A DNA stretch of 64,000 nucleotides, taken from Actinomycetota bacterium. Its GTDB lineage: Bacteria; Actinomycetota; Thermoleophilia; BMS3ABIN01. The stretch covers positions 124,001 to 188,000 of the forward strand of contig JACRMB010000002.1 of NCBI GenBank assembly GCA_016235065.1, given 5' to 3'. Position numbers and translations under genes: made by a program. Below, one piece after another: positions 24,600 to 33,069 of the stretch; position 1 is the stretch's first letter; each line of letters opens with the position of its first letter. The notes below the pieces were generated by a model. That model searched no databases and was not told the origin of the DNA. It saw only the letters and a program-made list of their open reading frames with translations.

Positions 24600-27482
24600 A
24601 TGTCAACCGGCGACACCACGATAGAGACTGCCCGCGCGAAAATAGCCGAACTGGTCGAGCGATTCCGCGCCAACGAAGCGGCCTACAAGAACCCTGCCTA
24701 CAACGAAACCATGACTCGCCGAGAATTCATCGATCCGTTCTTCAAAGCGCTCGGCTGGGATGTGGACAATGAACGCGGCTATGCTCCCGCCTACAAGGAT
24801 GTAATCCACGAGGACGCCATCAAGGTGGGCGGCATGACCAAAGCGCCCGACTACTGCTTCCGCATCGGCGGCCAGCGCAAATTTTTCGTCGAGGCAAAGA
24901 AGCCGTCAGTGGACATGAAGAACGACCCCGAACCTTACTATCAGCTTCGCCGCTACGCCTATAGCGCCAAGCTCCCGCTTTCTATCGTCACCGATTTTCA
25001 GGAACTAGCCATCGTCGATTGCCGCGCCAAGCCTTCGCCGAAAGAAAAAGCAAGCACCGGCCGCATCCGCTACTGGCATTACGAGGAATATCCTGACCAT
25101 ATCGAGGAGCTGCTAGAAACGTTCTCTCCCGAGGGAATCAAAAAAGGTGGCCTCGACAAGATGGCGATCACGGCAAAATCGAAGCGCGGCACCGGCGAGG
25201 TCGACAAGGAATTCCTCAGGGAGATAGAAACATGGCGTGAACTGCTGGCGCGAAACATCGCCATACGCAACCCCGGCCTTAGCCAGCGGGAACTAAACGA
25301 GGCGGTCCAGGTCACCATCGACCGCATCATCTTCCTGCGTATCTGTGAGGACAGGGGAATCGAGGAATACGGCCAGCTCCAGGCTATGCAGAACGGCGCC
25401 AACATCTATGCCCGCCTCTGCGAACTTTTCCAGAAAGCGGACGAGCGATATAACTCGGGCCTGTTCCATTTCAGGGAGGAGCGCGGCAACCCCAGCCATC
25501 CGGACGAGTTGACCCTCGGACTGGCCATCGACGACAAGACGCTGAAGCAGATAGTCAAAGGACTCTATTACCCGGATAGTCCCTACGAGTTCTCAGTGCT
25601 GCCCATCGACATTCTCGGGCAGGTCTACGAACAGTTCCTGGGAAAGGTCATCCGTCTTACGGCCGGTCACCAGGCCAAAATCGAGGACAAACCCGAGGTC
25701 AAGAAAGCCGGCGGTGTCTATTACACGCCTACCTATATCGTTGATTACATCGTCAGGAACACAGTTGGGAAGCTGCTGGAAGGCTCGACGCCGACCAAGG
25801 CTGCCAAACTGCGAATCCTCGACCCGGCCTGCGGCTCCGGCTCATTTCTGATCGGGGCCTACGAATATCTGCTGGACTGGCACCGAGACTGGTATTCGGA
25901 AAATGACGCCGAGAAGTGGGCCAAAGGCAAGGAGCCCCGCCTGTTCGAGGGCAAGAATGGCTGGCAGCTGACAACCGCCGAGAAGAAGCGCATCCTGCTT
26001 AACAATATATATGGCGTGGATATCGATCCCCAGGCGGTCGAAGTCAGCAAGCTGTCGCTGCTGCTGAAAGTGCTGGAGGAAGAATCACAGGAGACCATGA
26101 ATGCCCAGCTCAAGTTCTTCCACGAGCGCGCGCTGCCGGATCTGGGGAACAACATCAAGTGCGGTAATTCGCTGATCGGAACGGATTTCTTCGAAGGTCA
26201 GCAGTTGGGGTTGCTGGATGAGGAAGAGGCGCTTCGGATAAACGCGTTTGATTGGGATGGTCCGGACGGATTTCCCGAGATCATGAAATCTGGGGGATTC
26301 GATGCGGTGATCGGGAATCCGCCGTATGGCTTGGTGACTGATGATTTATTAAAGAACTATTTTGAGAATCAATTTATAGCAACCGAAGGCCGCGTTGACA
26401 ACTATGAATTGTTCATTGAGCAAGGCATAGGTTTATGTAAAGAGGGCTTGCCTTTGGGGTTAATTGTTCCTAGCCCTCTTCTCAGTAATCTTTACGCACG
26501 AAAACTACGACAGTTTATTCTCAAGAATAGCTCTATTAAAGAAATAACCAACTTTGGCATGGATGTATTTACTGATCCGACTATTCATACGTGCATAATC
26601 ATATTGGCTCGTGGTGTAAAGCTGGATCATCGAATAAAAGTCAGGAAACAAGTAATCGCAGAGCAACAACTCAGGGAAGATTTTGATTATGATGTATTGC
26701 AATCCGGATTTGTTAACACGGAAAATGCCACGTTTGATATTTTTATCGATCCCAGTTCATCGCAACTTATGAAGAAATTATTTCATCTTTCCCGACCGCT
26801 AGGTGACATTTGCTATATAAGACAATGCATAAAGACAGGAAACGATAAGCTTTATGTCACAAAATCTGTCTCGCGACCAAGTGCTTCTTGGAAACCGACT
26901 CTGCGGGGAAAATCAATTTCGCGGTATGCGACTTTGGATGCATGCCTGTGGCTAAATTATGGTCCATGGCTCGCACGCAATTGGAAAAATGTGTCTTTTT
27001 ATGAAACGCCAAAAATAGCAATTCGCGAAACCGGAAATAGAATTACCGCTACCGTTGATTTTGAGGAACGATATTTCTTAAGTTCGCTCTATAGCATTTA
27101 TCCAAAAAAGGACGAAGATCACAGCTCACTGCTTTTTATCCTAGGCTTGCTCAATTCTTCGCTGGCTACATTTTTTGTTAAGAAGGTCGCTTTCGATCTT
27201 ACAAAGGGCGCTTTCACAAAAACTCGTACGAATCAATTAGGGCGCTTGCCTATTCATCGCATTGATTTCTCCAACTCCACCGATAAATCCCGCCACGACC
27301 AGATGGTTGAACTCGTCGAGCGAATGCTCGAAATGAACAAACGCCTCCAGGCCGCCAAAACCGCTCACGAAAAAGAATCTCTCCAGCGCCAGATTGATGC
27401 CACCGACCGCCAGATAGACCGCCTTGTCTATGAGCTCTACGATCTCACCGACGATGAAATCAAAATCGTTGAAAGTGCATGA
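24600..27482 (+). CDS. Type IIG (Eco57I-like) restriction-modification enzyme
   Basis: A 960-residue single-chain restriction endonuclease and N6-adenine methyltransferase. The N-terminal nuclease has a PD-(D/E)xK motif: P83-D84, then FFVEAKK with E98 and K100. A helical linker (about 190-370) leads to the methyltransferase: YYTPTYIVDYIV (motif X), DPACGSGSF at 408-416 (SAM binding, motif I) and NPPY at 573-576 (catalytic motif IV). Residues about 580-885 form the TaqI-like target-recognition region, and the C-terminus ends in a helical segment (RLQAAKTAHEKESLQRQIDATDRQIDRLVYELYDL). Bases about 26330-27250, the recognition part, are strikingly AT-rich, while both flanks are GC-rich like the genome. 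All catalytic motifs are intact, so it should both cut and methylate. The recognition sequence cannot be predicted. mrr and fic genes follow closely. Confidence 0.93.
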   Translation: MSTGDTTIETARAKIAELVERFRANEAAYKNPAYNETMTRREFIDPFFKALGWDVDNERGYAPAYKDVIHEDAIKVGGMTKAPDYCFRIGGQRKFFVEAKKPSVDMKNDPEPYYQLRRYAYSAKLPLSIVTDFQELAIVDCRAKPSPKEKASTGRIRYWHYEEYPDHIEELLETFSPEGIKKGGLDKMAITAKSKRGTGEVDKEFLREIETWRELLARNIAIRNPGLSQRELNEAVQVTIDRIIFLRICEDRGIEEYGQLQAMQNGANIYARLCELFQKADERYNSGLFHFREERGNPSHPDELTLGLAIDDKTLKQIVKGLYYPDSPYEFSVLPIDILGQVYEQFLGKVIRLTAGHQAKIEDKPEVKKAGGVYYTPTYIVDYIVRNTVGKLLEGSTPTKAAKLRILDPACGSGSFLIGAYEYLLDWHRDWYSENDAEKWAKGKEPRLFEGKNGWQLTTAEKKRILLNNIYGVDIDPQAVEVSKLSLLLKVLEEESQETMNAQLKFFHERALPDLGNNIKCGNSLIGTDFFEGQQLGLLDEEEALRINAFDWDGPDGFPEIMKSGGFDAVIGNPPYGLVTDDLLKNYFENQFIATEGRVDNYELFIEQGIGLCKEGLPLGLIVPSPLLSNLYARKLRQFILKNSSIKEITNFGMDVFTDPTIHTCIIILARGVKLDHRIKVRKQVIAEQQLREDFDYDVLQSGFVNTENATFDIFIDPSSSQLMKKLFHLSRPLGDICYIRQCIKTGNDKLYVTKSVSRPSASWKPTLRGKSISRYATLDACLWLNYGPWLARNWKNVSFYETPKIAIRETGNRITATVDFEERYFLSSLYSIYPKKDEDHSSLLFILGLLNSSLATFFVKKVAFDLTKGAFTKTRTNQLGRLPIHRIDFSNSTDKSRHDQMVELVERMLEMNKRLQAAKTAHEKESLQRQIDATDRQIDRLVYELYDLTDDEIKIVESA

Positions 27483-27522
27483 CGAACGCCACACTCAATA
27501 ATTACTTCCGAAAGGTCTGACC

Positions 27523-28422
27523 ATGCCAATCCCCGACTATCAAACCACAATGCTCCCTCTGCTTACTTATGCCGGTGATGGCACTGAACACACGTTGAGG
27601 GAAGCCGTAGATTATCTGGCAGAACAGTTCAAGCTGACCGCTCAGGAGAGGAATGCCCTTCTACCAAGCGGGCAGCAGGCAGTATTCATTAATCGGGTTG
27701 GTTGGGCCAGGACTTACCTCAAAAAGGCTGGCCTGCTGGAGTCTCCCCGCCGAGGATATTTCAAGATCACTAATCGAGGATTGAAGGTACTTAAAGACGC
27801 GCCGCCCCGTATCGACGTTTCTTACCTAAAGCAGTTCCCCGAATTTGTGGAGTTTCAGACTCCGAGGAAAAAGAAAGAAACGAGTCGTGAGTTTGAAGAA
27901 ATCGAGGCCACACCGGAAGAAAGCATAGGCATGGGCTACAAAAAGATACGAGAAGATCTCGAAGCGGAGTTGCTCGATCGAGTCAAAAAATGCAGCCCTG
28001 ATTTCTTCGAAAAACTTGTCGTGGAGCTGATAGTAAAGATGGGCTATGGTGGGTCCAGACAGGATGCGGGTCAGGCCATTGGTAAAACCGGTGACGAAGG
28101 AATCGATGGCGTTATCAAGGAAGACAAGCTAGGCCTGGATAATGTCTATATTCAGGCGAAGAAATGGGAAAATACGGTTAGCAGGGCTGAGATTCAGAAA
28201 TTTGCTGGCGCTCTACAGGGGCAACGGGCTAGGAAAGGCATTTTCATCACGACGTCTTCATTTCAGAAGGGCGCTCTGGAATACGTTTCCAAAATTGACA
28301 GCAAGATCGTACTGATCGATGGTCATGAGCTTACGGAGCTGATGGTGGATAACAATGTGGGAGTATCTCCCATGGCGGTATATGAGATTAAAAAAATGGA
28401 TGAGGACTTTTTTGAGCTATAA
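27523..28422 (+). CDS. mrr: Mrr-type restriction endonuclease
   Basis: A 299-residue protein with an N-terminal winged-helix Mrr_N domain (residues 5-90, [49 protein letters not shown]). After a charged linker (105-145) comes the Mrr catalytic domain (about 160-285), with GDEGIDGV (D195) and YIQAKKW (Q211-x-K213), the D-QxK variant of the PD-(D/E)xK site typical of Mrr, and GIFITTSSF further on. Mrr enzymes cut DNA carrying foreign methylation. It lies 40 bases after the type IIG gene and overlaps the next gene (fic), so all three are probably one transcript. It must tolerate the methylation made by the neighbouring enzyme. Confidence 0.93.
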   Translation: MPIPDYQTTMLPLLTYAGDGTEHTLREAVDYLAEQFKLTAQERNALLPSGQQAVFINRVGWARTYLKKAGLLESPRRGYFKITNRGLKVLKDAPPRIDVSYLKQFPEFVEFQTPRKKKETSREFEEIEATPEESIGMGYKKIREDLEAELLDRVKKCSPDFFEKLVVELIVKMGYGGSRQDAGQAIGKTGDEGIDGVIKEDKLGLDNVYIQAKKWENTVSRAEIQKFAGALQGQRARKGIFITTSSFQKGALEYVSKIDSKIVLIDGHELTELMVDNNVGVSPMAVYEIKKMDEDFFEL

Positions 28423-29464
28423 ACCCAAATTCTCCATCACCAACAGGATTTCATCGGCGCTCACAAAAATCGAGCGGGCGCGGGGCTTTCTTGATGCAGC
28501 TAAACTTTCAGATGACTGGATCCTCGATATGCAGGAGCGGGCGCTTGTCCGGGAGGCACATCACACTACTCATATCGAAGGGACTCATCTGACCCTGTCG
28601 CAATCCGAGCAGCTTTTTGCGGGCAAGAAAGTCAATGGCGCTGATCCTCAGGATGTTCGCGAGCTGCTTAATTACCGCACCGCTTTTGAGTTCGTAACCG
28701 GGTATGTTGAGCGCGGAGACCCGATAAACGAAGGGTTGATCCGGGAAATCCACAAATATCTTGTCAAAGGGGTTCGCGGTGGCTCGGCCGCTCCCGGAAA
28801 ATACCGGATAGTACAAAATTATGTAGTCAACTCCTTGACCGGTGACATCATATACACTCCGCCGCCAGCTAATGAAGTGCCCATCATGATGGCGGAAATG
28901 GTTGCGTGGCTCAACAAAAAGTCAGAAATACCGGCGGTCCTGATTGCCGGAATCGCCCAGCATCAACTCGTTAACATCCATCCATTCCTGGATGGCAATG
29001 GTCGGACGGCGAGACTGCTTTCCACGCTTTGCCTTTACCGCTCGGGATATGATTTCAGGCGTTTATTCACGATCAGTGAATACTACGATCGAGACCGGCC
29101 GGCCTATTATCAGGCTATTCAGGACGTTCGCGAAAGCAAAATGGACCTGACGGGATGGCTGGAATACTTCACACAGGGATTGGCGGCTCAATTACTGGAA
29201 GTGCGTGAGCGGGGGGAACTGGTGATTCGCGCCGATCTGATTCTTGCCAAGGGTCGAAAGGCTGGACTGAACGAAAGGCAGGTCGATCTTCTTTCGTATC
29301 TTCTCAAGCGTGGAAAGGGAACGATTGCCGAATTCGAGACCGAACTAAAATTAAATCGGCGTACGCTGCAAAGAGATCTTAAGCTGCTTGGCGAGAAGGG
29401 TTTCTCACGGGAAGTCGGCACCAGCCCTACCGATCCAACCAGGCACTATGAACCGATACTGTGA
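28382..29464 (+). CDS. Fic-domain protein with C-terminal winged helix
   Basis: About 360 residues. The Fic active site is complete: HPFLDGNGR (catalytic H200) near the end of the core helix bundle. Upstream, TTHIEG matches the (S/T)xxxE(G/N) inhibitory motif placed N-terminal to the core, a self-inhibited (class II) architecture. The family leader YKPKFSIT is present. The C-terminal 80 residues ([29 protein letters not shown]) form a winged-helix DNA-binding domain. Fic enzymes transfer AMP or related groups to target proteins. The reading frame overlaps the end of mrr by about 40 bases; starts at 28382 or 28400 are both possible and the frame is open back to 28355. The overlap suggests translational coupling to mrr. 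The target protein is unknown. Confidence 0.9.
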   Translation: MRLKKWMRTFLSYKPKFSITNRISSALTKIERARGFLDAAKLSDDWILDMQERALVREAHHTTHIEGTHLTLSQSEQLFAGKKVNGADPQDVRELLNYRTAFEFVTGYVERGDPINEGLIREIHKYLVKGVRGGSAAPGKYRIVQNYVVNSLTGDIIYTPPPANEVPIMMAEMVAWLNKKSEIPAVLIAGIAQHQLVNIHPFLDGNGRTARLLSTLCLYRSGYDFRRLFTISEYYDRDRPAYYQAIQDVRESKMDLTGWLEYFTQGLAAQLLEVRERGELVIRADLILAKGRKAGLNERQVDLLSYLLKRGKGTIAEFETELKLNRRTLQRDLKLLGEKGFSREVGTSPTDPTRHYEPIL

Positions 29465-29508
29465 CAAGCTGCGACAGGCTGTGACATTTACTGTGACAAG
29501 CTGTGACA
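29460..29508 (+). repeat. Helically phased TGTGACA array
   Basis: Heptamers TGTGACA at 29460, 29480, 29492 and 29502 and TGCGACA at 29470, with spacings of 10, 10, 12 and 10 bases, overlapping the stop codon of the fic gene. Spacing near one DNA turn suggests a protein-binding array, or an in-frame repeat that has drifted past the stop. Confidence 0.55.
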
Positions 29509-29565
29509 TCCTGAAAGGGATTACTACCTGCGCGAGGTTGGATTGATATGCGAATCCTTACTTAG

Positions 29566-29766
29566 CTAACCTCCCGTATGCAGCGACTGCCCACCCATCA
29601 CCGCGGTCAGCAAGATCAGCCCCGCGCCCGCCAATAGAAACAAGCCGGCCAGGGCCCACACAGTCACCCCGCGTGAGAACATCCGCGGCCTCCAGGTATT
29701 CAGGGCAAGCAGCACGACGATTCCGGCGATGCCGCCGATCAGCATTATCGAACCAGCTACAACCAT
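29566..29766 (-). CDS. Small two-span membrane protein, unknown function
   Basis: About 66 residues from the ATG at 29766, which is preceded on the minus strand by GGACAGG. Two hydrophobic segments (VVAGSIMLIGGIAGIVVLLAL and WALAGLFLLAGAGLILLTAVM) are separated by a short basic loop (NTWRPRMFSRG), so both ends probably face the same side. The frame is open to an ATG at 29841, but that adds a charged stretch without a ribosome site. It is divergent from yebC. I do not recognise a family. It could be a chance hydrophobic frame, though the alternating spans and positive loop favour a real gene. Confidence 0.5.
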   Translation of the reverse strand: MVVAGSIMLIGGIAGIVVLLALNTWRPRMFSRGVTVWALAGLFLLAGAGLILLTAVMGGQSLHTGG

Positions 29767-29950
29767 ATCCTGTCCGTTGCGCCTTTCTTTTGATTCCCGC
29801 GCCGCAAGGCTCCAGAAAGCGCCGAGCCTCCCCTGATGCACCTCAATCCGTCCTGTTATATTATTGTATCTGTTGAATTGCGCATTGCCAGCCGTTTGGC
29901 TGGTCTCTGTGCAGGCTTATTTCCGCAAATCGCTACTCCCGGAGGAACCA

Positions 29951-30697
29951 GTGTCCGGACATTCCAAATGGTCATCCATCAAGCACAAGAAGGGCGCTGC
30001 TGACGCCAAGCGCGGCCAGCTCTTCAGTAAGCTCAGCCGCGCCATCACCGTGGCCGCCAAGGAAGGCGGAGGCGATCCTTCCGCCAACGCTACCCTTGCG
30101 ACCGCCATCCAGAAGGCCAAGGACAATTCCATGCCCAAGGACAACATCGAGCGAGCCATCGCCAAGGGCGCCGGCGGCGGCGAGGGCGAGACTTACGAGA
30201 CCATCATCTACGAGGGTTATGGCCCCAACGGCGTGGCCGTGCTGGTGGAGGCCATGACCGATAACCGCAACCGCACAGCGGCCGACATCCGTAATATCTT
30301 CAACCGCACCAACGGCAAGCTGGGAGAGACCGGCACCGTCGCCTGGATGTTCGAGCGCAAGGGCTCCATCGTCGTCGAAGCCAGTGCCGCCGATGAAGAC
30401 ACGCTGATGACCGTCGCTATCGAAGCCGGAGCCGAGGATGTCTCCCAGGACGAGCATATCTATGAGATAGTCACCGATCCCTCCGACTTCATGGCAGTCC
30501 GAGGAGCACTGGAGGAAGCCGGCATCGCTTTTACGTCCGCCGAGCTTGCTATGCTGCCAAAGAACACCGTTCAGCTGGAACAGAGCGACGCCAAGAAGAT
30601 GCTGCGGCTGATGGAATCGCTCGAGGATTGCGACGACGTTCAGGAAGTCCACGCGAATTTCGACATCAGCGAAGAGATTCTGGAAGAGCTGGCCTAG
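29951..30697 (+). CDS. yebC: YebC/PmpR-family protein
   Basis: A 248-residue member of the YebC/TACO1 family. The diagnostic N-terminus is [27 protein letters not shown], followed by [12 protein letters not shown], the middle-domain [24 protein letters not shown], and a C-terminal [20 protein letters not shown] chose the GTG at 29951 because GGAGGA lies directly upstream; longer frames begin in non-conserved sequence. The family has been described both as a transcription regulator and as a ribosome-associated factor that relieves stalling on polyproline. It is often found directly before ruvC, as here. Confidence 0.95.
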   Translation: MSGHSKWSSIKHKKGAADAKRGQLFSKLSRAITVAAKEGGGDPSANATLATAIQKAKDNSMPKDNIERAIAKGAGGGEGETYETIIYEGYGPNGVAVLVEAMTDNRNRTAADIRNIFNRTNGKLGETGTVAWMFERKGSIVVEASAADEDTLMTVAIEAGAEDVSQDEHIYEIVTDPSDFMAVRGALEEAGIAFTSAELAMLPKNTVQLEQSDAKKMLRLMESLEDCDDVQEVHANFDISEEILEELA

Positions 30698-30739
30698 GCG
30701 CCGGCACGGTAAATTAACGGATTCGAGAGAATCCGCGGA

Positions 30740-31261
30740 TTGGCCCAATTGACTGAAACGCCAAAACTCATCCTCGGCCTCGATCCCGGCACTGCAGTGA
30801 CCGGCTGGGGTGTCATCGAGAATATCCGGGACAGATCGAGCCTGGTCGCGCACGGGACCATCGTGACTTCAGCCAGGGAGCCGGCGCACGAGCGCCTGCA
30901 GCAGATCTACCAGGGGGTGCTCGGCGTCATCGACGAATATCAGCCCCACGCCGCCGCTATCGAGGAACTCTTCGGGGGCGTCAATATCAAGACGGCGCTG
31001 GCGGTAGGCCAGGCCCGTGGGGTCATCGTCCTCGCCTGCGCCGAGCGCGGTGTCACCCCCGCCGACTACACGCCGCTGCGCATCAAGCAGGCGGTAGTAG
31101 GCTATGGCCGGGCAAGCAAACCGCAGGTGCAGCAGATGGTAAAGGTGCTGCTGTCGCTGCCGAAAGTGCCCACTCCCGATCATGCCGCCGACGCTCTGGG
31201 AGTGGCTATCTGCCACGCCCATTCCATGAAAGTCGGCAATCTTGTCAACATGGGAAGGTAG
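30740..31261 (+). CDS. ruvC: Holliday junction resolvase RuvC
   Basis: A 173-residue resolvase that cuts four-way DNA junctions bound by RuvAB. The catalytic acidic residues are in LILGLDPGTAVTGWG, AAIEELFGGVN and PDHAADALGVAICH. The basic DNA-binding segment LRIKQAVVGYGRASKPQVQQMV is typical. It starts with TTG. A 7-bp hairpin with a GAGA loop (30718-30735) lies just before this start and may affect translation. It is followed within 10 bases by ruvA and then ruvB. Confidence 0.96.
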   Translation: MAQLTETPKLILGLDPGTAVTGWGVIENIRDRSSLVAHGTIVTSAREPAHERLQQIYQGVLGVIDEYQPHAAAIEELFGGVNIKTALAVGQARGVIVLACAERGVTPADYTPLRIKQAVVGYGRASKPQVQQMVKVLLSLPKVPTPDHAADALGVAICHAHSMKVGNLVNMGR

Positions 31262-31270
31262 GTCGCGCCG

Positions 31271-31867
31271 ATGATAGCCTCGCTCACCGGACAGATGCGC
31301 TCCCGCGACACCGAAGGCATCGTCCTCGACGTCGCCGGAGTCGGCTACCGGGTGGCCATGCCGGCCCGCAGCCTCGACCAGCTCGACGGTTCCCGCGAAG
31401 TCTTCGTCTACACCTATCTGCACGTCCGCGAAGATGTCATGTGCCTCTACGGGTTCATGGATACCGACGAGCGCGACTTTTTCGAACTGCTGAAGGGAGT
31501 CTCCGGAGTGGGGCCGAAAGTGGCCATCGGCATCCTTTCGGCTTACGGCCCTGTCGATCTGCGCCGGGCGGTGCTCAACCGTGACGTGGCTGTCTTCCAG
31601 AGCATCTCCGGAATCGGCAAGAAGACCGCCGAGCGGCTGGTGCTGGAACTGAAGGACAAAGTCGGGGATATCGGCGCCGCAACCACCGACGGAGCGGGCA
31701 TTGAATCGGGCGCAGCCGGCAACGGCTCATATCAGCTCGCCCGGGAAGCCCTTGTCAGCCTCGGTTACAACTTCGCCGAAGCGGAAGCAGCCCTCTCTGG
31801 AGTCGACCCCGACACCGACGTGGAGGAACTGGTACGCGGGGCGCTGAAGAAGATCGGTGGCAAATGA
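31271..31867 (+). CDS. ruvA: Holliday junction branch-migration protein RuvA
   Basis: A 198-residue protein. The N-terminal OB fold (1-65) includes [25 protein letters not shown]-type strands. Two helix-hairpin-helix motifs follow ([18 protein letters not shown] and [19 protein letters not shown]) that grip the junction. After a flexible A/G-rich linker the C-terminal domain III ([22 protein letters not shown]) contacts RuvB. The last four bases overlap the ruvB start (ATGA), indicating coupled translation. Confidence 0.96.
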   Translation: MIASLTGQMRSRDTEGIVLDVAGVGYRVAMPARSLDQLDGSREVFVYTYLHVREDVMCLYGFMDTDERDFFELLKGVSGVGPKVAIGILSAYGPVDLRRAVLNRDVAVFQSISGIGKKTAERLVLELKDKVGDIGAATTDGAGIESGAAGNGSYQLAREALVSLGYNFAEAEAALSGVDPDTDVEELVRGALKKIGGK

Positions 31868-32889
31868 ACGACGAATCCCGCCTCGCGGATCCGGTGGAAC
31901 ATAGCGAAGACCAGGACCTCGAAGTCTCGCTTCGTCCGCGCCAGCTGGCCGATTTCATTGGCCAGGAGCCCCTCAAGGAGCAGCTGCAGATCTTCATCGA
32001 AGCGGCCCAGACCCGCCGTGAGGCGCTCGATCACGTGCTGCTCGTCGGCCCGCCAGGCCTCGGCAAGACGACCCTGGCCGGCATCATCGCCGGCGAGATG
32101 GGCGTCTCCATCCGTACGACTTCGGGTCCGGCGCTGGAGCGCAAGGCCGACATCGCCGCCATCCTCACCAACCTCGAGGAGGGCGACGTCCTCTTTATCG
32201 ACGAGATCCACCGCCTCGGCCGTTCAATCGAGGAAGTGCTCTACCCGGCCATGGAGGACTACCAGCTGGACATCATCATCGGCCAGGGTCCCAGCGCCCG
32301 CACCATCCGCCTCGACGTGCCGCCTTTCACCATGGTTGGCGCCACCACCCGTACCGGCCTGATAACGACACCGCTGCGCGACCGTTTCGGCGTCACCCAC
32401 CGGCTCGACTATTACACCACAGAGGAACTCGCCCGCATCGCCGCGCGTTCGGCGTCACTGCTGGGAGTCGAGGCAGAGGAGGAAGGACTGCTGGAGATCG
32501 CCGGGCGCTCCAGGGGAACGCCTCGCGTCTGCAACCGCCTGCTCAAGCGGGTGCGCGACTACGCCCAGGTCAAGTCCGACGGGCGCATCACCGCGGAGCT
32601 GGCGCAAAAGGCCCTGAAGTTATTCCAGGTGGACAGCGAGGGGCTCGACAAGACCGACCGGGAGATCCTCCGGCTGATCATGGAGAAGTTCGACGGCGGC
32701 CCGGTGGGCCTGAGTACCCTGGCTGTTGCCATCGGCGAGGAGCGCGACACCATCGAGGACGTCTACGAACCCTATCTGCTCCAGCGTGGCCTGATCCAGC
32801 GCACCCCGCGCGGACGGGTGGTCACGCGGCTGGCGTATGAGCATCTGGGTGCGGAAGCGCCGGCAGCCGGCGGCGAACAGCTTTTCTAG
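31864..32889 (+). CDS. ruvB: Holliday junction branch-migration ATPase RuvB
   Basis: A 341-residue AAA+ motor that drives branch migration with Ruv[20 protein letters not shown] leads to Walker [10 protein letters not shown], Walker [11 protein letters not shown], sensor 1 [18 protein letters not shown] with the arginine finger, and a C-terminal winged helix ([20 protein letters not shown]). It has the normal family length and all motifs. It is the last gene of the yebC-ruvCAB unit; no clear terminator follows. Confidence 0.97.
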   Translation: MNDESRLADPVEHSEDQDLEVSLRPRQLADFIGQEPLKEQLQIFIEAAQTRREALDHVLLVGPPGLGKTTLAGIIAGEMGVSIRTTSGPALERKADIAAILTNLEEGDVLFIDEIHRLGRSIEEVLYPAMEDYQLDIIIGQGPSARTIRLDVPPFTMVGATTRTGLITTPLRDRFGVTHRLDYYTTEELARIAARSASLLGVEAEEEGLLEIAGRSRGTPRVCNRLLKRVRDYAQVKSDGRITAELAQKALKLFQVDSEGLDKTDREILRLIMEKFDGGPVGLSTLAVAIGEERDTIEDVYEPYLLQRGLIQRTPRGRVVTRLAYEHLGAEAPAAGGEQLF

Positions 32890-32938
32890 AAGCATGTAAA
32901 CCGTCCGCGCAGTCAAGCATCAACGACCCCTTTTTGAA

Positions 32939-32967
32939 TTTACGAAATTTAACCTTCGTGGTAAAAT
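32939..32967 (+). promoter_or_regulatory. Candidate promoter of the double-propeller protein gene
   Basis: TTTACG (32939-32944, 4 of 6), a 17-base spacer and TAAAAT (32962-32967, 5 of 6), about 100 bases upstream of the ATG at 33070. Confidence 0.5.
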
Positions 32968-33069
32968 CAATTCCTGTTTTCCGGCTTCCCCAGAGGCCGC
33001 GAACCTCCCGGGATCAGGCTGGTACCCAATTACAGACGATCCACGGGCGGATCGGGGAATGGGGATTCC

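Noticed and set aside
24600-29464. BREX or DISARM phage-defence cluster
   Set aside because: No PglZ, BrxC, helicase or DrmA-type genes; the first gene is a self-contained type IIG enzyme.
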